A stretch of 64,000 nt of DNA from Halobacillus sp. Nhm2S1. Its GTDB lineage: Bacteria > Bacillota > Bacilli > Bacillales > Halobacillaceae. A model generated the notes under the pieces. It was not told where the DNA came from. It ran no database searches and saw only the letters and a list, made by a program, of their open reading frames with translations. Positions 27,241-36,969 of this stretch are shown piece by piece. Within the stretch, counting starts at the first letter, position 1, and the number at the start of each line of letters is the position of its first letter. The stretch lies in contig NZ_JAIEZV010000003.1 of the NCBI RefSeq assembly GCF_019599545.1, positions 248,001 through 312,000 on the forward strand. The letters run 5' to 3'. Position numbers and translations under genes: made by a program.

Positions 27241-29298
27241 GCTGTTTTTGTCCAGTTGGTATTTTTCTAATTTATAATATAAATTCCGAATGGAAATCCC
27301 TAAAGCTTTAGCTGTTTTCGTTTTATTAAAATCATGGGACCGGTAAGCATCGGCAAGCAAACTCTTTTCATATTCATCTACGGCTTCTTGCAAAGTCTCT
27401 CCCAGCCATGGCGCATTTTCCGTGGGTCCGCCTGATTCCGCTGTTGCCTTTTTAAGCCGGGGAAGATGTTCCACCTTGATCGTATCTTCCATATTCTCCA
27501 TATAAATCATCGCCCTGCCGATAATGTTTTCTAACTCTCTTACATTTCCCGGCCAATCGTAATCTTTCAAAATCCGAAAAGCCTCCTCATCTACTGAGGT
27601 TACATGTCTTCCATAGTCTTCATTCAGCTTTTGGATCAAATGGTCCGTCAAAAGCTGAACATCTTCGATTCTTTCACGAAGAGGAGGAATGTAAATCGGA
27701 AGCCGGTTTAGACGATAATAAAGATCTTCACGGAAATTCTTGTTCATAATCGCTTTTTCCAAATTCACATTCGTGGCAGCAATTACACGAACATCCACAT
27801 TGACGGGTTTCGTACCACCGACCCGGATGATTTCATTCTCTTGCAGCACCCGCAGCAATTTCGCCTGCATCGGCAGAGTCAATTCACCGATCTCATCAAG
27901 AAAAATACTTCCGTGGTTCGCTTCCTCGAAAAGCCCTTTTTTACCGCCTCGTTTTGCACCTGAGAAAGCACCATCTTCGTAACCGAACAATTCACTTTCA
28001 AGTAAGGATTCTGCTATGGCCGCACAATTGACACGGATAAACTTATTATGGCGCCGCTTGCTCTCGTTATGAATGGCATGGGCGAAAAGTTCTTTTCCCG
28101 TTCCCGACTCCCCTCTCAACAAGACAGAAGCTGGCGTGCGCGCACCGACTTTCGCTTGCTCAAGAGCCAAGGTCATTTCCTGGGAGTCTCCGATAATATC
28201 ATCAAACGTGTACTTCGCTTCCAAACTGCGTATGATTTGTCGCGCTCTTTTCAGTTCACTCGTCAACGCTTGAATTTCAGAAACGTCGTGAAGAACTCCC
28301 ACACTTCCTTTTAACTTTCCATCGACGATCACAGGGGCGACATTAACGAGAACGTCCTTTTTAGAAGGTCCAACCTTCATACGTACTCCCCGGACGGGCC
28401 TTCTTGTACGGAGAACTTTCATGTGCATACTTTCGCCTTCAGATATATCGACCGTTGCCGGCTTTCCAACGATTTCTTCTTCTGAAAGCCCGGTAATCCT
28501 CGTGTATGCAGGGTTAATCATTAAACCGCTTCCATTTTCGTCGACAACCGAAATCGCCTCATCCGAAGAATGAATGATGGCCTCAAGCATCGTTTTCACT
28601 TCTTTTAGGTCTGTGATTTCCTCAGCGAGATTGACAACTTCCGTAATATCTTTGAAAACAGCAAAAGCACCGATCACCCTTTGGTTTTGCCCAATCATCG
28701 GAATTCTTGTAGTCACTACTTTCTTCCCATTCCCTAAAGCAAGCTTCTGATTCACTTCTTCTTCGCGGGAGGCCAGGACTTGAGGCAGCCTTGAATCCGG
28801 AATGATTTCATTGATGGGTTCTCCAATCATAGATGAACGCCCCATCCCTATAATGCGCTCTGCACTTCGGTTGATAAATGAAATTTTACCATCCTCATCT
28901 ATAACAATCATTCCATCATGAATGCTGTTCAAAATCAGGTGTTGATTTTCCGTCTGCTGCTTCAGTTTTTGCACGAGTGTTTCCTTTTCATCCAGTAATT
29001 CTGCGGTCACATAAGCGACGGAACCTGGAATGACAACCGTTGAGCGTTTTCTGGTTTCCCGAATTTCGTTGAACACTCGTTCATCCCCCGTGGCTTCGAT
29101 CACGATATCAATTTCTCTATGTATCCAATCCTGCCACTGTCGGTCTGTAGAAATTCCGTAACTCTCAGCAAGCGCTATTCCCGGTGCATTCGGGTCGATG
29201 TCTGTTACGGCAACCACTAACATACGATCCATTTTCTTCAACAATTTCAACAGGGCGGTTCCACCTTTCCCCGCTCCGACAATTAACACACGTTTCAT
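27223..29298 (-). CDS. bkdR: sigma-54-dependent activator BkdR
   Basis: The 691-residue enhancer-binding protein starts with a Rossmann-like segment ([16 protein letters not shown], about residues 1-110). Two PAS domains follow (about 120-225 and 245-355). The AAA+ domain (about 370-600) has Walker A GESGTGKE, the sigma-54 contact loop [15 protein letters not shown], and Walker [11 protein letters not shown] Fis-type helix-turn-helix ends the protein ([23 protein letters not shown]). The loop reads GAFSGA instead of the usual GAFTGA. The ATG at 29298 is chosen because GGTGTGGTGAA precedes it and the fold begins there; the frame is open to 29391. It activates the bkd operon in response to branched-chain substrates. 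Confidence 0.95.
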   Translation of the reverse strand: MKRVLIVGAGKGGTALLKLLKKMDRMLVVAVTDIDPNAPGIALAESYGISTDRQWQDWIHREIDIVIEATGDERVFNEIRETRKRSTVVIPGSVAYVTAELLDEKETLVQKLKQQTENQHLILNSIHDGMIVIDEDGKISFINRSAERIIGMGRSSMIGEPINEIIPDSRLPQVLASREEEVNQKLALGNGKKVVTTRIPMIGQNQRVIGAFAVFKDITEVVNLAEEITDLKEVKTMLEAIIHSSDEAISVVDENGSGLMINPAYTRITGLSEEEIVGKPATVDISEGESMHMKVLRTRRPVRGVRMKVGPSKKDVLVNVAPVIVDGKLKGSVGVLHDVSEIQALTSELKRARQIIRSLEAKYTFDDIIGDSQEMTLALEQAKVGARTPASVLLRGESGTGKELFAHAIHNESKRRHNKFIRVNCAAIAESLLESELFGYEDGAFSGAKRGGKKGLFEEANHGSIFLDEIGELTLPMQAKLLRVLQENEIIRVGGTKPVNVDVRVIAATNVNLEKAIMNKNFREDLYYRLNRLPIYIPPLRERIEDVQLLTDHLIQKLNEDYGRHVTSVDEEAFRILKDYDWPGNVRELENIIGRAMIYMENMEDTIKVEHLPRLKKATAESGGPTENAPWLGETLQEAVDEYEKSLLADAYRSHDFNKTKTAKALGISIRNLYYKLEKYQLDKNSMQNFS

Positions 29299-29433
29299 TT
29301 CACCACACCCTGCAACTTTTTGCGTAACTATATCGTACCCTAATCTGCACGTTTTAGCAAGTACGTCTATAGTTCCAACCTGTCCTGCCATTTGATATAC
29401 TTATTCATGGATTGAATTAAAGGAGTTATGAGT

Positions 29434-29670
29434 ATGCGATTAATTGCTTTACTTTTATTAGTTACCCCCGGTTTGATCGCCGTTTATGGGATAAAATTGA
29501 TTCGGGATGCCCTTTTTGGTGAATTTCACTCGATCTTCTTTCACATCGCCATTCAAGGACTTGTTGGAATTCTCTTTGTTGCTGGCGGAATGGCCTTCAT
29601 TGGAGGTTTTATCCTGCACAGAGACAGAAAGCGCAACTTGACCAAAGGGCGGTTCAAACAAAAGGATTAG
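29434..29670 (+). CDS. yqzF: DUF2627 membrane protein YqzF
   Basis: The 78-residue protein has two membrane helices (LIALLLLVTPGLIAVYGI and GILFVAGGMAFIGGFIL) and a basic C-terminal tail. This is the DUF2627 (YqzF) pattern, a family of unknown function that commonly sits divergent from bkdR in Bacillus. Two ATGs are possible; the second (29434) is eight bases from AAAGGAG, the first only two. The next gene begins six bases after the stop, suggesting one transcript. Confidence 0.85.
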   Translation: MRLIALLLLVTPGLIAVYGIKLIRDALFGEFHSIFFHIAIQGLVGILFVAGGMAFIGGFILHRDRKRNLTKGRFKQKD

Positions 29671-29676
29671 GACATA

Positions 29677-31620
29677 GTGAAAATAACAACTATGATGAAG
29701 GAGTTTTGCTCTGTGACAGAGTTTGAAATGTTTAGAAAGCAATATCCTTTCGATTTGCTTTCTGAGGAAGAGTTTGAAGAAGTGTTTGGGAAAGCCATGG
29801 TCAGAGAATTCTCAAAGAACGAATTCATCATCCATGAAGATCAGGAAGATGATACGATCGATATCCACTTCATGGTCTCCGGACTTGCTAAAAATATCAT
29901 GCACCGGTCGAACGGCCGCCAATTATCAGTAAGATTCTATTATCCGGGAGACCTGGTAGGTGTAATGATCCTCCTCACAAGCGGGGAGATGCGATTTTCT
30001 GTTCAGGCATTAGAACCGATCAAAACCATTTGCTTTGAACGTGAATCCTTCTTGAAAGTGATGTCAAACAACAATCACTTCTCAAAAGTTGTGATGGATG
30101 GCATCAGCCATTTAATGAAAAGTTTATACGATGAAGTAAAATATAAAAGCTCTACGACAGATGAACAGGATGATCGCGAACTGTACAAGAAGCGTGCAGA
30201 CGCTTATATGGAGCCTCCTACTTTTATACATCCTGAAGCCTCAATCGAGAAAGCTGCCCGCATGCTGCAGCAGCAGAAGATAGAAGCACTGATTGTAAGT
30301 GATGACCAACAATCCATGCTTGGTATGATTGGATATGGTGAAATATTGAAGGCTTACTTTGAGAACGATCACAAAAACCCTGTCAAAGCTTATATGTCTG
30401 AAGAAGCCTATGAGATCAATGAGCAGGAATTCATCTATGATGCTTTGAGTTATTTGAAGCACCATCCTACAGAAATCATCCCTGTTCTTCATAAAGACAA
30501 GGTCGTTGGAATTTTGAGGCAGTCCTCGTTTTTCACTATAAAAAATTCCGTGTACTTCGACCTGACCTATAAGATTTCAAATGCTACGACGATCGAAGAA
30601 ATTAAACCGCTGTCCCCGATTCATAATGAACGGTTCCAAAAATTCGTGGCGAGTTTGATTAAAGATCACATGTTCGCTTATGACATTGCGGAGTTGATGA
30701 CGAACTATAACGATCGGATTCACAAACAAGTCGTACAAATTGCAGAAGACGAAATGATCCGTGAAGGTCATGGAGCTCCTCCGGTCAATTACTGTTTCCT
30801 TGTTATGGGCAGTGAAGGACGGAAAGAACAGGCTTTCTCCACAGATCAGGATAACGCCATTATTCTTGCCGACTACGACAAAAGTAAGCATAAAGCGAAA
30901 ATCGAAGAGTACTTCGAAACTTTCACCTGTAAAATCAATGATATGTTGAATGAATGCGGCTTTCCTTACTGCACAGGCGGTATAATGGCAAAGGAACCGA
31001 AGTGGCGTCAACAGATGAGCGATTGGCAGGGAAGTATCGACCAGTGGATCAACAAAATGGACGCAGAAGAAATCCGAGATTTCACCATCTTCATGGATTT
31101 CCGTCCGATTACCGGCGATTATTCTCTTGCTTATGATTTAAAGAAATACGTAACGAAACGCGTTCAGAAGTCCTTGAACCTTCATCAATTGCTTATGAAA
31201 GATACACTTCGTTTCCGGGTCCCTGTCCAACCATTTGGAAGAATTTCAGGAATTGGTAAAAAGCGGACGCTCAACTTGAAGAAATCAGCGATTATGCAAA
31301 TCGTCAATGCCATCCGTATATACAGTATGAAATATGGAATTGAAGAGATTAATACCGTAAACAGGCTTGAAGCTTTAGCTGAACAGGAGCGTTTCCACCC
31401 GCGTGATGTGGAAAATGCGAAAACAGCCTTGCATCGTCTTATGTTGTTTCGTTTGAAAGCTAATCTTCAACAGTTGGACGACGAAGAACCATTAAGCAAT
31501 GATTTAAAACTCGGCCCCATGAAAAAAGAAGAACGTCGATCACTCAGAGAAGCGCTCATTATCGCAAAACGCCTGCAGCAGGTGTTAGAACTGAGCTATA
31601 ACCGAAATCGGGTGGTATAA
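29677..31620 (+). CDS. cNMP-binding / CBS / DUF294 nucleotidyltransferase-like protein
   Basis: The 647-residue cytoplasmic protein has a cyclic-nucleotide-binding beta barrel (about 25-145; HEDQEDD, VRFYYPGDLVG), a CBS pair (about 165-290), a DUF294 nucleotidyltransferase-like domain with MGSEGRKEQ and STDQDNAI (about 330-460) and the DUF294 C-terminal helical domain (about 490-640). It looks like a nucleotide-sensing signalling protein; no substrate is known. A GTG at 29677 starts the frame with a weak ribosome site; ATGs at 29692 and 29695 are alternatives. Its TAA overlaps the ATG of the exonuclease gene by one base, so the two are coupled. Confidence 0.85.
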   Translation: MKITTMMKEFCSVTEFEMFRKQYPFDLLSEEEFEEVFGKAMVREFSKNEFIIHEDQEDDTIDIHFMVSGLAKNIMHRSNGRQLSVRFYYPGDLVGVMILLTSGEMRFSVQALEPIKTICFERESFLKVMSNNNHFSKVVMDGISHLMKSLYDEVKYKSSTTDEQDDRELYKKRADAYMEPPTFIHPEASIEKAARMLQQQKIEALIVSDDQQSMLGMIGYGEILKAYFENDHKNPVKAYMSEEAYEINEQEFIYDALSYLKHHPTEIIPVLHKDKVVGILRQSSFFTIKNSVYFDLTYKISNATTIEEIKPLSPIHNERFQKFVASLIKDHMFAYDIAELMTNYNDRIHKQVVQIAEDEMIREGHGAPPVNYCFLVMGSEGRKEQAFSTDQDNAIILADYDKSKHKAKIEEYFETFTCKINDMLNECGFPYCTGGIMAKEPKWRQQMSDWQGSIDQWINKMDAEEIRDFTIFMDFRPITGDYSLAYDLKKYVTKRVQKSLNLHQLLMKDTLRFRVPVQPFGRISGIGKKRTLNLKKSAIMQIVNAIRIYSMKYGIEEINTVNRLEALAEQERFHPRDVENAKTALHRLMLFRLKANLQQLDDEEPLSNDLKLGPMKKEERRSLREALIIAKRLQQVLELSYNRNRVV

Positions 31621-32360
31621 TGCTTCCAGTCGACTTACAAATAATAAAGTATCTGCTTTTTGAGAAACCGATGTACTATTTCAAGATCAAACCTTACCTG
31701 AAATGGCACACCTACCATGAATTAGAAAAGCAGCTGCACGTTTTCAATAAAAAGGGACATTTTCACAAGAAGCTATTGAAGGACTTGGACTATACCATCT
31801 TTGACCTTGAGACAACCGGGTTCTTACCGGAAATCGGGCATGAGATCATATCGATCGGGGCAATCAGACTGCAAGGACTGCATGCTTGCCGAATGGAGAA
31901 ATTTCATCAGGTAATCCGGCCCATCCGTCCTGTTAATAAACAAACACTGCGTTTAACAGGACTATCCCGGGACCGTCTGGACAATGCCAGCCCTTTCATT
32001 GAAGGTTTCCGCAACTTCATGGACTTCAGCGAGGGTTCTGTTCTTGTCGCCCATCCAGCTAAGTTTGATATGCGTTTCTTAAGGGCTATGTTAAAAAGGT
32101 GGAAGCTTCCTGATTATGAACCACACGTGATCGACTCCCAACTTATGGCCCAATGGCTTCTGCCGAACGTAAGGCATCAGCTTGATCCTTTGCTGAAGTA
32201 CGTAGGTATTGATAAAAGGGAACGACACCATGCATTGAATGATGCGATTATGACGGCAGAACTATTTCGGTATTTACTTTCAAAAACGATTGATTATGAC
32301 GTTCACACATTGGAACAATTAAATGAAGTTTTAGCTCAACAGAAAAAAACGAAGCAGTGA
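31620..32360 (+). CDS. DnaQ-like 3'-5' exonuclease (DEDDh)
   Basis: The 246-residue protein has an N-terminal helical lead of about 55 residues, followed by an exonuclease domain: FDLETTGF (motif I), LVAHPAKFDMRFL (motif II) and HHALNDAIMTAELF (motif III with the DEDDh histidine). It resembles DNA polymerase III epsilon-type exonucleases. Its neighbour is a cNMP/CBS/DUF294 protein, a pairing also seen in other bacteria, where nucleotidyltransferase and exonuclease genes are adjacent or fused. The function of the pair is not known. Confidence 0.85.
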   Translation: MLPVDLQIIKYLLFEKPMYYFKIKPYLKWHTYHELEKQLHVFNKKGHFHKKLLKDLDYTIFDLETTGFLPEIGHEIISIGAIRLQGLHACRMEKFHQVIRPIRPVNKQTLRLTGLSRDRLDNASPFIEGFRNFMDFSEGSVLVAHPAKFDMRFLRAMLKRWKLPDYEPHVIDSQLMAQWLLPNVRHQLDPLLKYVGIDKRERHHALNDAIMTAELFRYLLSKTIDYDVHTLEQLNEVLAQQKKTKQ

Positions 32361-32380
32361 ACATCACTGGTTCGTTTTTC
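32343..32380 (+). terminator. terminator overlapping the exonuclease stop codon
   Basis: AAAACGAA-GCAGTG and CACTG-G-TTCGTTTT pair with one bulge, followed by a T run. Confidence 0.8.
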
Positions 32381-32411
32381 TGTCTTCTTACATATAAACT
32401 CCTGATTGTGG

Positions 32412-32447
32412 AAGGCTCCGTTTCAAAAATTTTGTTGAGTGGATGGG
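32412..32447 (+). repeat. dispersed repeat, copy A
   Basis: This 36-nt stretch, ending in TTTTGTTGAGTGGATGGG, aligns with 49627-49663 in the same orientation; the last 18 bases are identical. It sits in a noncoding gap of about 230 bases between convergent genes, which otherwise holds nothing that I can identify. Confidence 0.6.
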
Positions 32448-32588
32448 TCTGTGGGAAATAAAGCGCTTCACAGCCATTCTCTGACGCTCAAGCAGGATAT
32501 GTTCCCGGCACACACCTCGAAACGTTGAAGAATTCATCACTCCTGCCAATATTCTCAATAACTCTATCTGCATTAAAAGTTAGGAAGC

Positions 32589-33938
32589 CTATTCAAAAAA
32601 CGTGCGATACAGGGATTGGACGGCTTTGCCTAAGCCTGAGGACTTGACACCGAACATCATGGAAACTTCAGATGACCCTTGGTTAATCATCTCAATATTG
32701 ACCTCCGCCTCACGGAAAGCTGCCGCTGCACGGCTGGCGATACCAATCGTCTGATTCATACCTTCCCCTACGATCATAATCATAGCCATTTCTCTTTCAA
32801 TCAAGACAGTATCTACTTCAAGTTCTTCCTTAATCCGCTTTATAACCTTTTCCTCTTTTTCAGGTGGAAGATGATGTTCACGAATGACAACGGACATGTC
32901 ATCGATTCCAGAAGGAGCGTGTTCAAAGGATACTTCTTCATCTTCTAATATTTGAAGCAACCTGCGGCCAAAGCCAATTTCCCGGTTCATTAAGTATTTA
33001 CTTACGTATAAGTTCAAAAATCCGTCATCGCTTGCAATACCTACGACATGACTTTCCCTTTCAGGGAGGTCCGCTACTATCATTGTCCCAGGAGCCGCAG
33101 GGTTATTCGTATTTTTAATGCATACAGGAATTTTTTCTTTAAACGCTGGGATAAGCGCTTCGTCATGAAATACGGAAAAGCCTGCATAGGAAAGCTCCCG
33201 CATCTCTCGATAAGTTAAAGAGGTCAACTGTTTTGGCTGGTCCACGAACATGGGATTCACACAATAAACAGAATCGACATCCGTAAAGTTTTCATACAAG
33301 TCTGCCTTTAAACCAGCTGCTACAATCGACCCGGTAATATCAGATCCACCGCGGGAGAACGTCACCAATTCACCTTCAGGCGTATAACCAAAAAATCCTG
33401 GAATAACAAGAATTTCATTACGATGTCTCAAACTGTACAATTTTTCAAAGCTTTCTTCTAAAACCAACGCTCCACCAGGTTGATCCCGAACGAGAATTCC
33501 TGCTTCTTTTGGATTTACATAAGAAGCTTCAGCCCCCGTCTTCTGCAAGTATGCACTCACAATATGAGCAGATCCATCCTCTCCACAAGCTTTCAAAGCA
33601 TCAAGCGCATGCTCAGAACGATCTTTCACCAATTGGATCGCTTCATCAATTTTATCCTTTACTTGTTCCACCACATGGAAGGAGAGCTCGAGCTCCTCGG
33701 TCATCGATTGAAAGCGATTGATGATTTTTTTATAAACGGTCTCATCCATTTGGTTCATTTGTATGGATGTACCTAAAGCAATAAGGAGATCCGTCACTTT
33801 TTCATCTTTACTATGACGTTTCCCTGGAGCTGAAACGACAACAACGCGTCGGTCTTCATCTAACTCCATAATATTTTTCACCTTTTTAATCTGCCCGGCA
33901 TCTGCTAAAGAACTGCCACCAAATTTTACAACCTTCAT
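32589..33938 (-). CDS. aspartate kinase
   Basis: The 449-residue enzyme makes aspartyl phosphate, the first step to Lys, Thr, Met, diaminopimelate and, in halophiles, ectoine. VKFGGSSLAD is the kinase phosphate loop, TFSRGGSDITGS is a second signature, and two ACT segments fill the last 150 residues (FLNLYVSK... and MIMIVGEGM...). Length and order match monofunctional aspartokinase III (B. subtilis YclM/ThrD type), usually feedback-controlled by Lys and Thr. It is a single-gene unit. No lysine riboswitch is visible upstream. Confidence 0.92.
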   Translation of the reverse strand: MKVVKFGGSSLADAGQIKKVKNIMELDEDRRVVVVSAPGKRHSKDEKVTDLLIALGTSIQMNQMDETVYKKIINRFQSMTEELELSFHVVEQVKDKIDEAIQLVKDRSEHALDALKACGEDGSAHIVSAYLQKTGAEASYVNPKEAGILVRDQPGGALVLEESFEKLYSLRHRNEILVIPGFFGYTPEGELVTFSRGGSDITGSIVAAGLKADLYENFTDVDSVYCVNPMFVDQPKQLTSLTYREMRELSYAGFSVFHDEALIPAFKEKIPVCIKNTNNPAAPGTMIVADLPERESHVVGIASDDGFLNLYVSKYLMNREIGFGRRLLQILEDEEVSFEHAPSGIDDMSVVIREHHLPPEKEEKVIKRIKEELEVDTVLIEREMAMIMIVGEGMNQTIGIASRAAAAFREAEVNIEMINQGSSEVSMMFGVKSSGLGKAVQSLYRTFFE

Positions 33939-34048
33939 TTATACAACACCCCATTAAAGAACGAAAGTAATTAATAATTAAGAATTGTATCACAAAAGAG
34001 GTGCACAATTGAATAAAAAATTAGAAAAAAACATACAGGCTGCGAAAA

Positions 34049-34076
34049 TTGACGTATCCATGGGAATTTTTACATT
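34049..34076 (+). promoter_or_regulatory. candidate sigma-A promoter for the gene at 34146
   Basis: TTGACG (34049-34054) and TACATT (34071-34076) are separated by 16 bases. A second candidate follows: TTGTTA (34089-34094), 16 bases, TAGATA (34111-34116). Confidence 0.45.
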
Positions 34077-34145
34077 TATTCTACAAAATTGTTACATCTT
34101 TTGGTATTTTTAGATATGATGGATGATAAGAGGAAGGGTGGTTCT

Positions 34146-34427
34146 ATGGTTTTGAAAAGGGATGGATTTGGTGGATCCAGGTATTATCCCGAGGATAGTG
34201 AATTATCCATACTTTGTACATACGAGGATCAGGGACACACCTTTGTAATCATTCAATACTTGGACCTTCCCTTTAGTTACCGGTTGATTAACAGAGACGG
34301 ACTTTTTTTACTTGAAGAAGAGCTTTACGATTTCTTGTATAAGCAAATCGAGGAGATTGATGCGGGTATATATGAAGATGTTGAGCTTGCAAAAGAAATT
34401 ATAGCATTGATGGCAGCAGAAAAATAA
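34146..34427 (+). CDS. unknown acidic protein next to spo0A
   Basis: I do not recognise this 93-residue cytoplasmic protein. It is rich in Glu and Asp, starts MVLKRDGFGGSRYYPED and has a likely helix near the end (EDVELAKEIIALMAAEK). The middle part (TFVIIQYLDLPFSYRLINRDG) looks like beta strands. The ATG at 34146 has GGGTGG upstream; the frame is open to 34089 through promoter-like DNA. It converges on spo0A and shares a bidirectional terminator with it. Confidence 0.7.
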   Translation: MVLKRDGFGGSRYYPEDSELSILCTYEDQGHTFVIIQYLDLPFSYRLINRDGLFLLEEELYDFLYKQIEEIDAGIYEDVELAKEIIALMAAEK

Positions 34428-34463
34428 AAGCACGAGAGATGCTTTCCACCTCTCGTGCTTTTT
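34426..34463. terminator. bidirectional terminator between the unknown gene and spo0A
   Basis: AAAAGCACGAGAG and CTCTCGTGCTTTT form a 13-bp stem with an 11-base loop and T or A runs on both sides. Confidence 0.92.
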
Positions 34464-34465
34464 AT

Positions 34466-35245
34466 TTAACTCGCTTTATGCTCTAGGCGTAAGCGATCCG
34501 CTACCATCGCTATAAACTCACTATTCGTCGGTTTTGCTTTTGTGTTGGAGATCGTGTAGCCGAACAAGGAAGAAATGGCATCGATGTTTCCTCGATTCCA
34601 AGCTACTTCAATCGCATGCCTGATGGCACGTTCTACTCGGGATGCCGTCGTGTTATATTTCGTTGCAATATCCGGATAGAGGACTTTTGTAATTGAGCCA
34701 AGAAGTTCAAGATCATGGTAGACCATCGTAATGGCTTCTCTCAAGTACTGATAACCTTTAATGTGGGCTGGTACTCCCACTTCATGGATAATGTGAGTAA
34801 TACTTGTGTCAAGGTCCGGTTTTCTCGATTTGGTTGATGTGTAGCTGTTCCCCAATGCACGATTGATCGGGTCACCCGCATGTTTAATCTGACGAACTTG
34901 TTCACCAAGATGGTCGAGATCGAATGGCTTCATCATGAAGTAAGCGGCACCAAGTTCTACTGCTTTCTTCGTGACTTCTTCTTGACCGAAAGCCGTCAAC
35001 ATAATGACTTCTGGGTGCTTGTCCATGTCTTTTAATTTGTTCAAGACTGCTAGCCCGTCTAAATGTGGCATAATGATATCCAGAATCAACACATCCGGTT
35101 TCTTCTCCTCTACCATTTGAAGACAATCTTTCCCATTATAGGACGTCCCTACAACATCAATATCCGACGCATCATCAAAATATTCCTCAAGTAGCTTTAC
35201 AAGCTCACGGTTATCATCAGCCAAACAAACTCGAATCTTTTCCAT
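34466..35245 (-). CDS. spo0A: sporulation response regulator Spo0A
   Basis: The 259-residue master regulator of sporulation has a receiver domain with the acidic pocket at Asp10/Asp11 and the phosphoacceptor Asp56 ([13 protein letters not shown]). After a linker, the C-terminal effector domain carries the helix-turn-helix around [22 protein letters not shown]. It responds to the phosphorelay and binds 0A boxes. AAGGAGG lies before the ATG. Four TGTCGAA-like boxes and a sigma-H-type promoter are upstream, so autoregulation as in B. subtilis is likely. Confidence 0.98.
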   Translation of the reverse strand: MEKIRVCLADDNRELVKLLEEYFDDASDIDVVGTSYNGKDCLQMVEEKKPDVLILDIIMPHLDGLAVLNKLKDMDKHPEVIMLTAFGQEEVTKKAVELGAAYFMMKPFDLDHLGEQVRQIKHAGDPINRALGNSYTSTKSRKPDLDTSITHIIHEVGVPAHIKGYQYLREAITMVYHDLELLGSITKVLYPDIATKYNTTASRVERAIRHAIEVAWNRGNIDAISSLFGYTISNTKAKPTNSEFIAMVADRLRLEHKAS

Positions 35246-35292
35246 TTATTTTTCCTCCTTACAAAATAGTCCTTCTTTTTTCCGTAATACAC

Positions 35293-35321
35293 ATATTCGA
35301 CATCCAGGAATTTAACCCTCT
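35293..35321 (-). promoter_or_regulatory. sigma-H promoter of spo0A overlapping a 0A box
   Basis: On the minus strand, AGAGGGTTA (-35), 11 bases and GTCGAATAT (-10) fit RnAGGAwWW-N11-RnnGAATww with one mismatch. The 0A box TGTCGAA (35296-35302) lies inside the -10, so Spo0A could block or tune this promoter. Confidence 0.7.
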
Positions 35322-35396
35322 TTTATTATAACAAAAAAATTTCAATATTTGAGATTATCTTGAAAATGCTTTAAAATACTCATGAATTCGTACAAA

Positions 35397-35435
35397 TTCG
35401 ACATACCCTCATAACAATTGTCGAAATTTGTCGAT
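35397..35435 (-). promoter_or_regulatory. cluster of 0A boxes upstream of spo0A
   Basis: TTCGACA at 35397-35403, TGTCGAA at 35419-35425 and TGTCGAT at 35429-35435 match the Spo0A box TGNCGAA in both orientations. Confidence 0.75.
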
Positions 35436-35454
35436 TAAATACAATGCTGATACA

Positions 35455-35486
35455 TAAAAAGAAGAGCCTTTAATAAGGCTCTTCTA
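35455..35486 (-). terminator. terminator after spoIVB
   Basis: GAAGAGCCTT and AAGGCTCTTC pair around TAAT; the minus strand continues with TTTTTATG. The first arm starts just past the stop codon. Confidence 0.85.
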
Positions 35487-36734
35487 ACTCGCTTTTTGTT
35501 TAGTGATGTTATCTTCGTATAATGGTATCCCGGCTTCTTGTAGCATCCATTCAATGTGCACCCCATATCCGCTTGTCGGATCGTTGACGAACACATGAGT
35601 GACTGCACCAATAATTTTTCCATTTTGAATAATAGGGCTTCCACTCATCCCCTGAACAATGCCTCCTGTTTTATCAAGAAGTTCAGGATCAGTGATTTTT
35701 ACAATCATCCCTTTTGTTACTGCTGATTTTTTCGGCATATTACTGACGATTTCCACATCAAAGGTCTGCATTTCTTCACCATCTAACACGGTCATAATTT
35801 GTGCAGGTCCTTCTTCGACTTCTTCTGCAAATCCGACAGGGACACCTTTAGGGTACGTGTCATTTGTCATATCCCCATCCAATTCACCAAAAATGCCGAA
35901 TGGTGTGTTTTTAGTTATCGTACCTAGCCGATCATCACGTAATGAAAATTTCGCTTTTTTCTCACCAGGAATTCCCTGGCTTCCTTTTTCAATAGAGGTT
36001 ACATGGGAACGAACAATCGTCCCTTCATGAATTTCAATCGGTTTCTTCGTATCCATATCCGAAATTACATGGCCAAGTGCTCCATATTTTTTCGTTTCTG
36101 GATCATAAAACGTCATTGTCCCAATACCTGCAGCTGAATCACGGATATAGAGACCAATTTGAAACTCGTTCTCCTGGGCGTTAAAAACCGGAGTTAAAGA
36201 GGTGGAGATCGTCTCTTTCCCTCGCTTGATTTTAAGTTCAATGGGTTTCTCCGCTTCGCCAGACTCTTTGACGATGGAGGACAGCTCTTCCATACTATTG
36301 AGTTCCTGACCATTCCCTTCAAGGAGAATGTCACCAACAAGGACATTCGCTTCCTCACCCGGTGATTTCTTCGCCTCTTTTTCTCCATTCACTAAATGGT
36401 GTCCGACGACTAGAACTCCCTTTGTATGCAATTCAACCCCCACCGACTGACCGCCAGGAATCAAACGGATGTCACGCATTTGCGTTACATCTGTTTTCTT
36501 GAGCGGAACTCCGGCGAACTCATAAAAGACTTGATGATCATCAGTGGATGAAAAAGCAGTCAATGCTTCTGTCTCTTCCCCTTCAGAAAGGACTTCTGTA
36601 TCATTGGATGCACTGATTTTCACATCGGTAGGGATGGAAAGATAATCATGAACAGGGGCTATCAAAGGTAAAATGAGCATGAACAGCAGGAGAACGGAAC
36701 CGCAAATATATTTAAATGTCTGTTGATCTTTCAC
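35484..36734 (-). CDS. spoIVB: SpoIVB peptidase (S55 serine protease)
   Basis: The 416-residue forespore protease signals to the mother cell by cleaving SpoIVFA, which triggers sigma-K processing. It has an N-terminal membrane segment ([20 protein letters not shown]), a PDZ domain (about 120-195) and the S55 protease domain with catalytic histidine in [12 protein letters not shown] and serine in GMSGSPII. I start it at the GTG at 36734, after AAGGAGTGTG; this gives the family length, while the frame continues without support to 37046 inside recN. A weak sigma-G-like pair (TTCATA, 17 bases, CATATAC, 36868-36897) lies upstream. It is adjacent to spo0A and recN, as in B. subtilis. Confidence 0.94.
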   Translation of the reverse strand: MKDQQTFKYICGSVLLLFMLILPLIAPVHDYLSIPTDVKISASNDTEVLSEGEETEALTAFSSTDDHQVFYEFAGVPLKKTDVTQMRDIRLIPGGQSVGVELHTKGVLVVGHHLVNGEKEAKKSPGEEANVLVGDILLEGNGQELNSMEELSSIVKESGEAEKPIELKIKRGKETISTSLTPVFNAQENEFQIGLYIRDSAAGIGTMTFYDPETKKYGALGHVISDMDTKKPIEIHEGTIVRSHVTSIEKGSQGIPGEKKAKFSLRDDRLGTITKNTPFGIFGELDGDMTNDTYPKGVPVGFAEEVEEGPAQIMTVLDGEEMQTFDVEIVSNMPKKSAVTKGMIVKITDPELLDKTGGIVQGMSGSPIIQNGKIIGAVTHVFVNDPTSGYGVHIEWMLQEAGIPLYEDNITKQKAS

Positions 36735-36920
36735 GGGTTCACACTCCTTATCACTCCAGTACCAACTAAATGGCTTACTTATAATGTGGTCTTCCACAAG
36801 CATTTTTAAACGAGCATAATCACAGTAATTATAGTACCCTTTCCCTTGTGTAGAAACATTCTCCAACGTATATGCAAAGATTGGAATATCATATGAAATT
36901 TTGCGGAAACTACGTATAGA

Positions 36921-36954
36921 TAAAAAATGCGTATGGATTGTAAAATCCATACGC
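36921..36954 (-). terminator. terminator after recN
   Basis: GCGTATGGATT and AATCCATACGC form an 11-bp stem around GTAA, with TTTTTTATC following on the minus strand. It separates the recN operon from spoIVB. Confidence 0.9.
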
Positions 36955-36969
36955 TTATCTTTTGTTTTT

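Noticed and set aside
32388-32573. 61-codon minus-strand ORF after the exonuclease gene
   Set aside because: It covers the dispersed repeat; a similar peptide fragment appears by chance from copy B.
33939-34048. lysine riboswitch upstream of aspartate kinase
   Set aside because: The leader is under 100 bases and AT-rich, and shows no stable helices.
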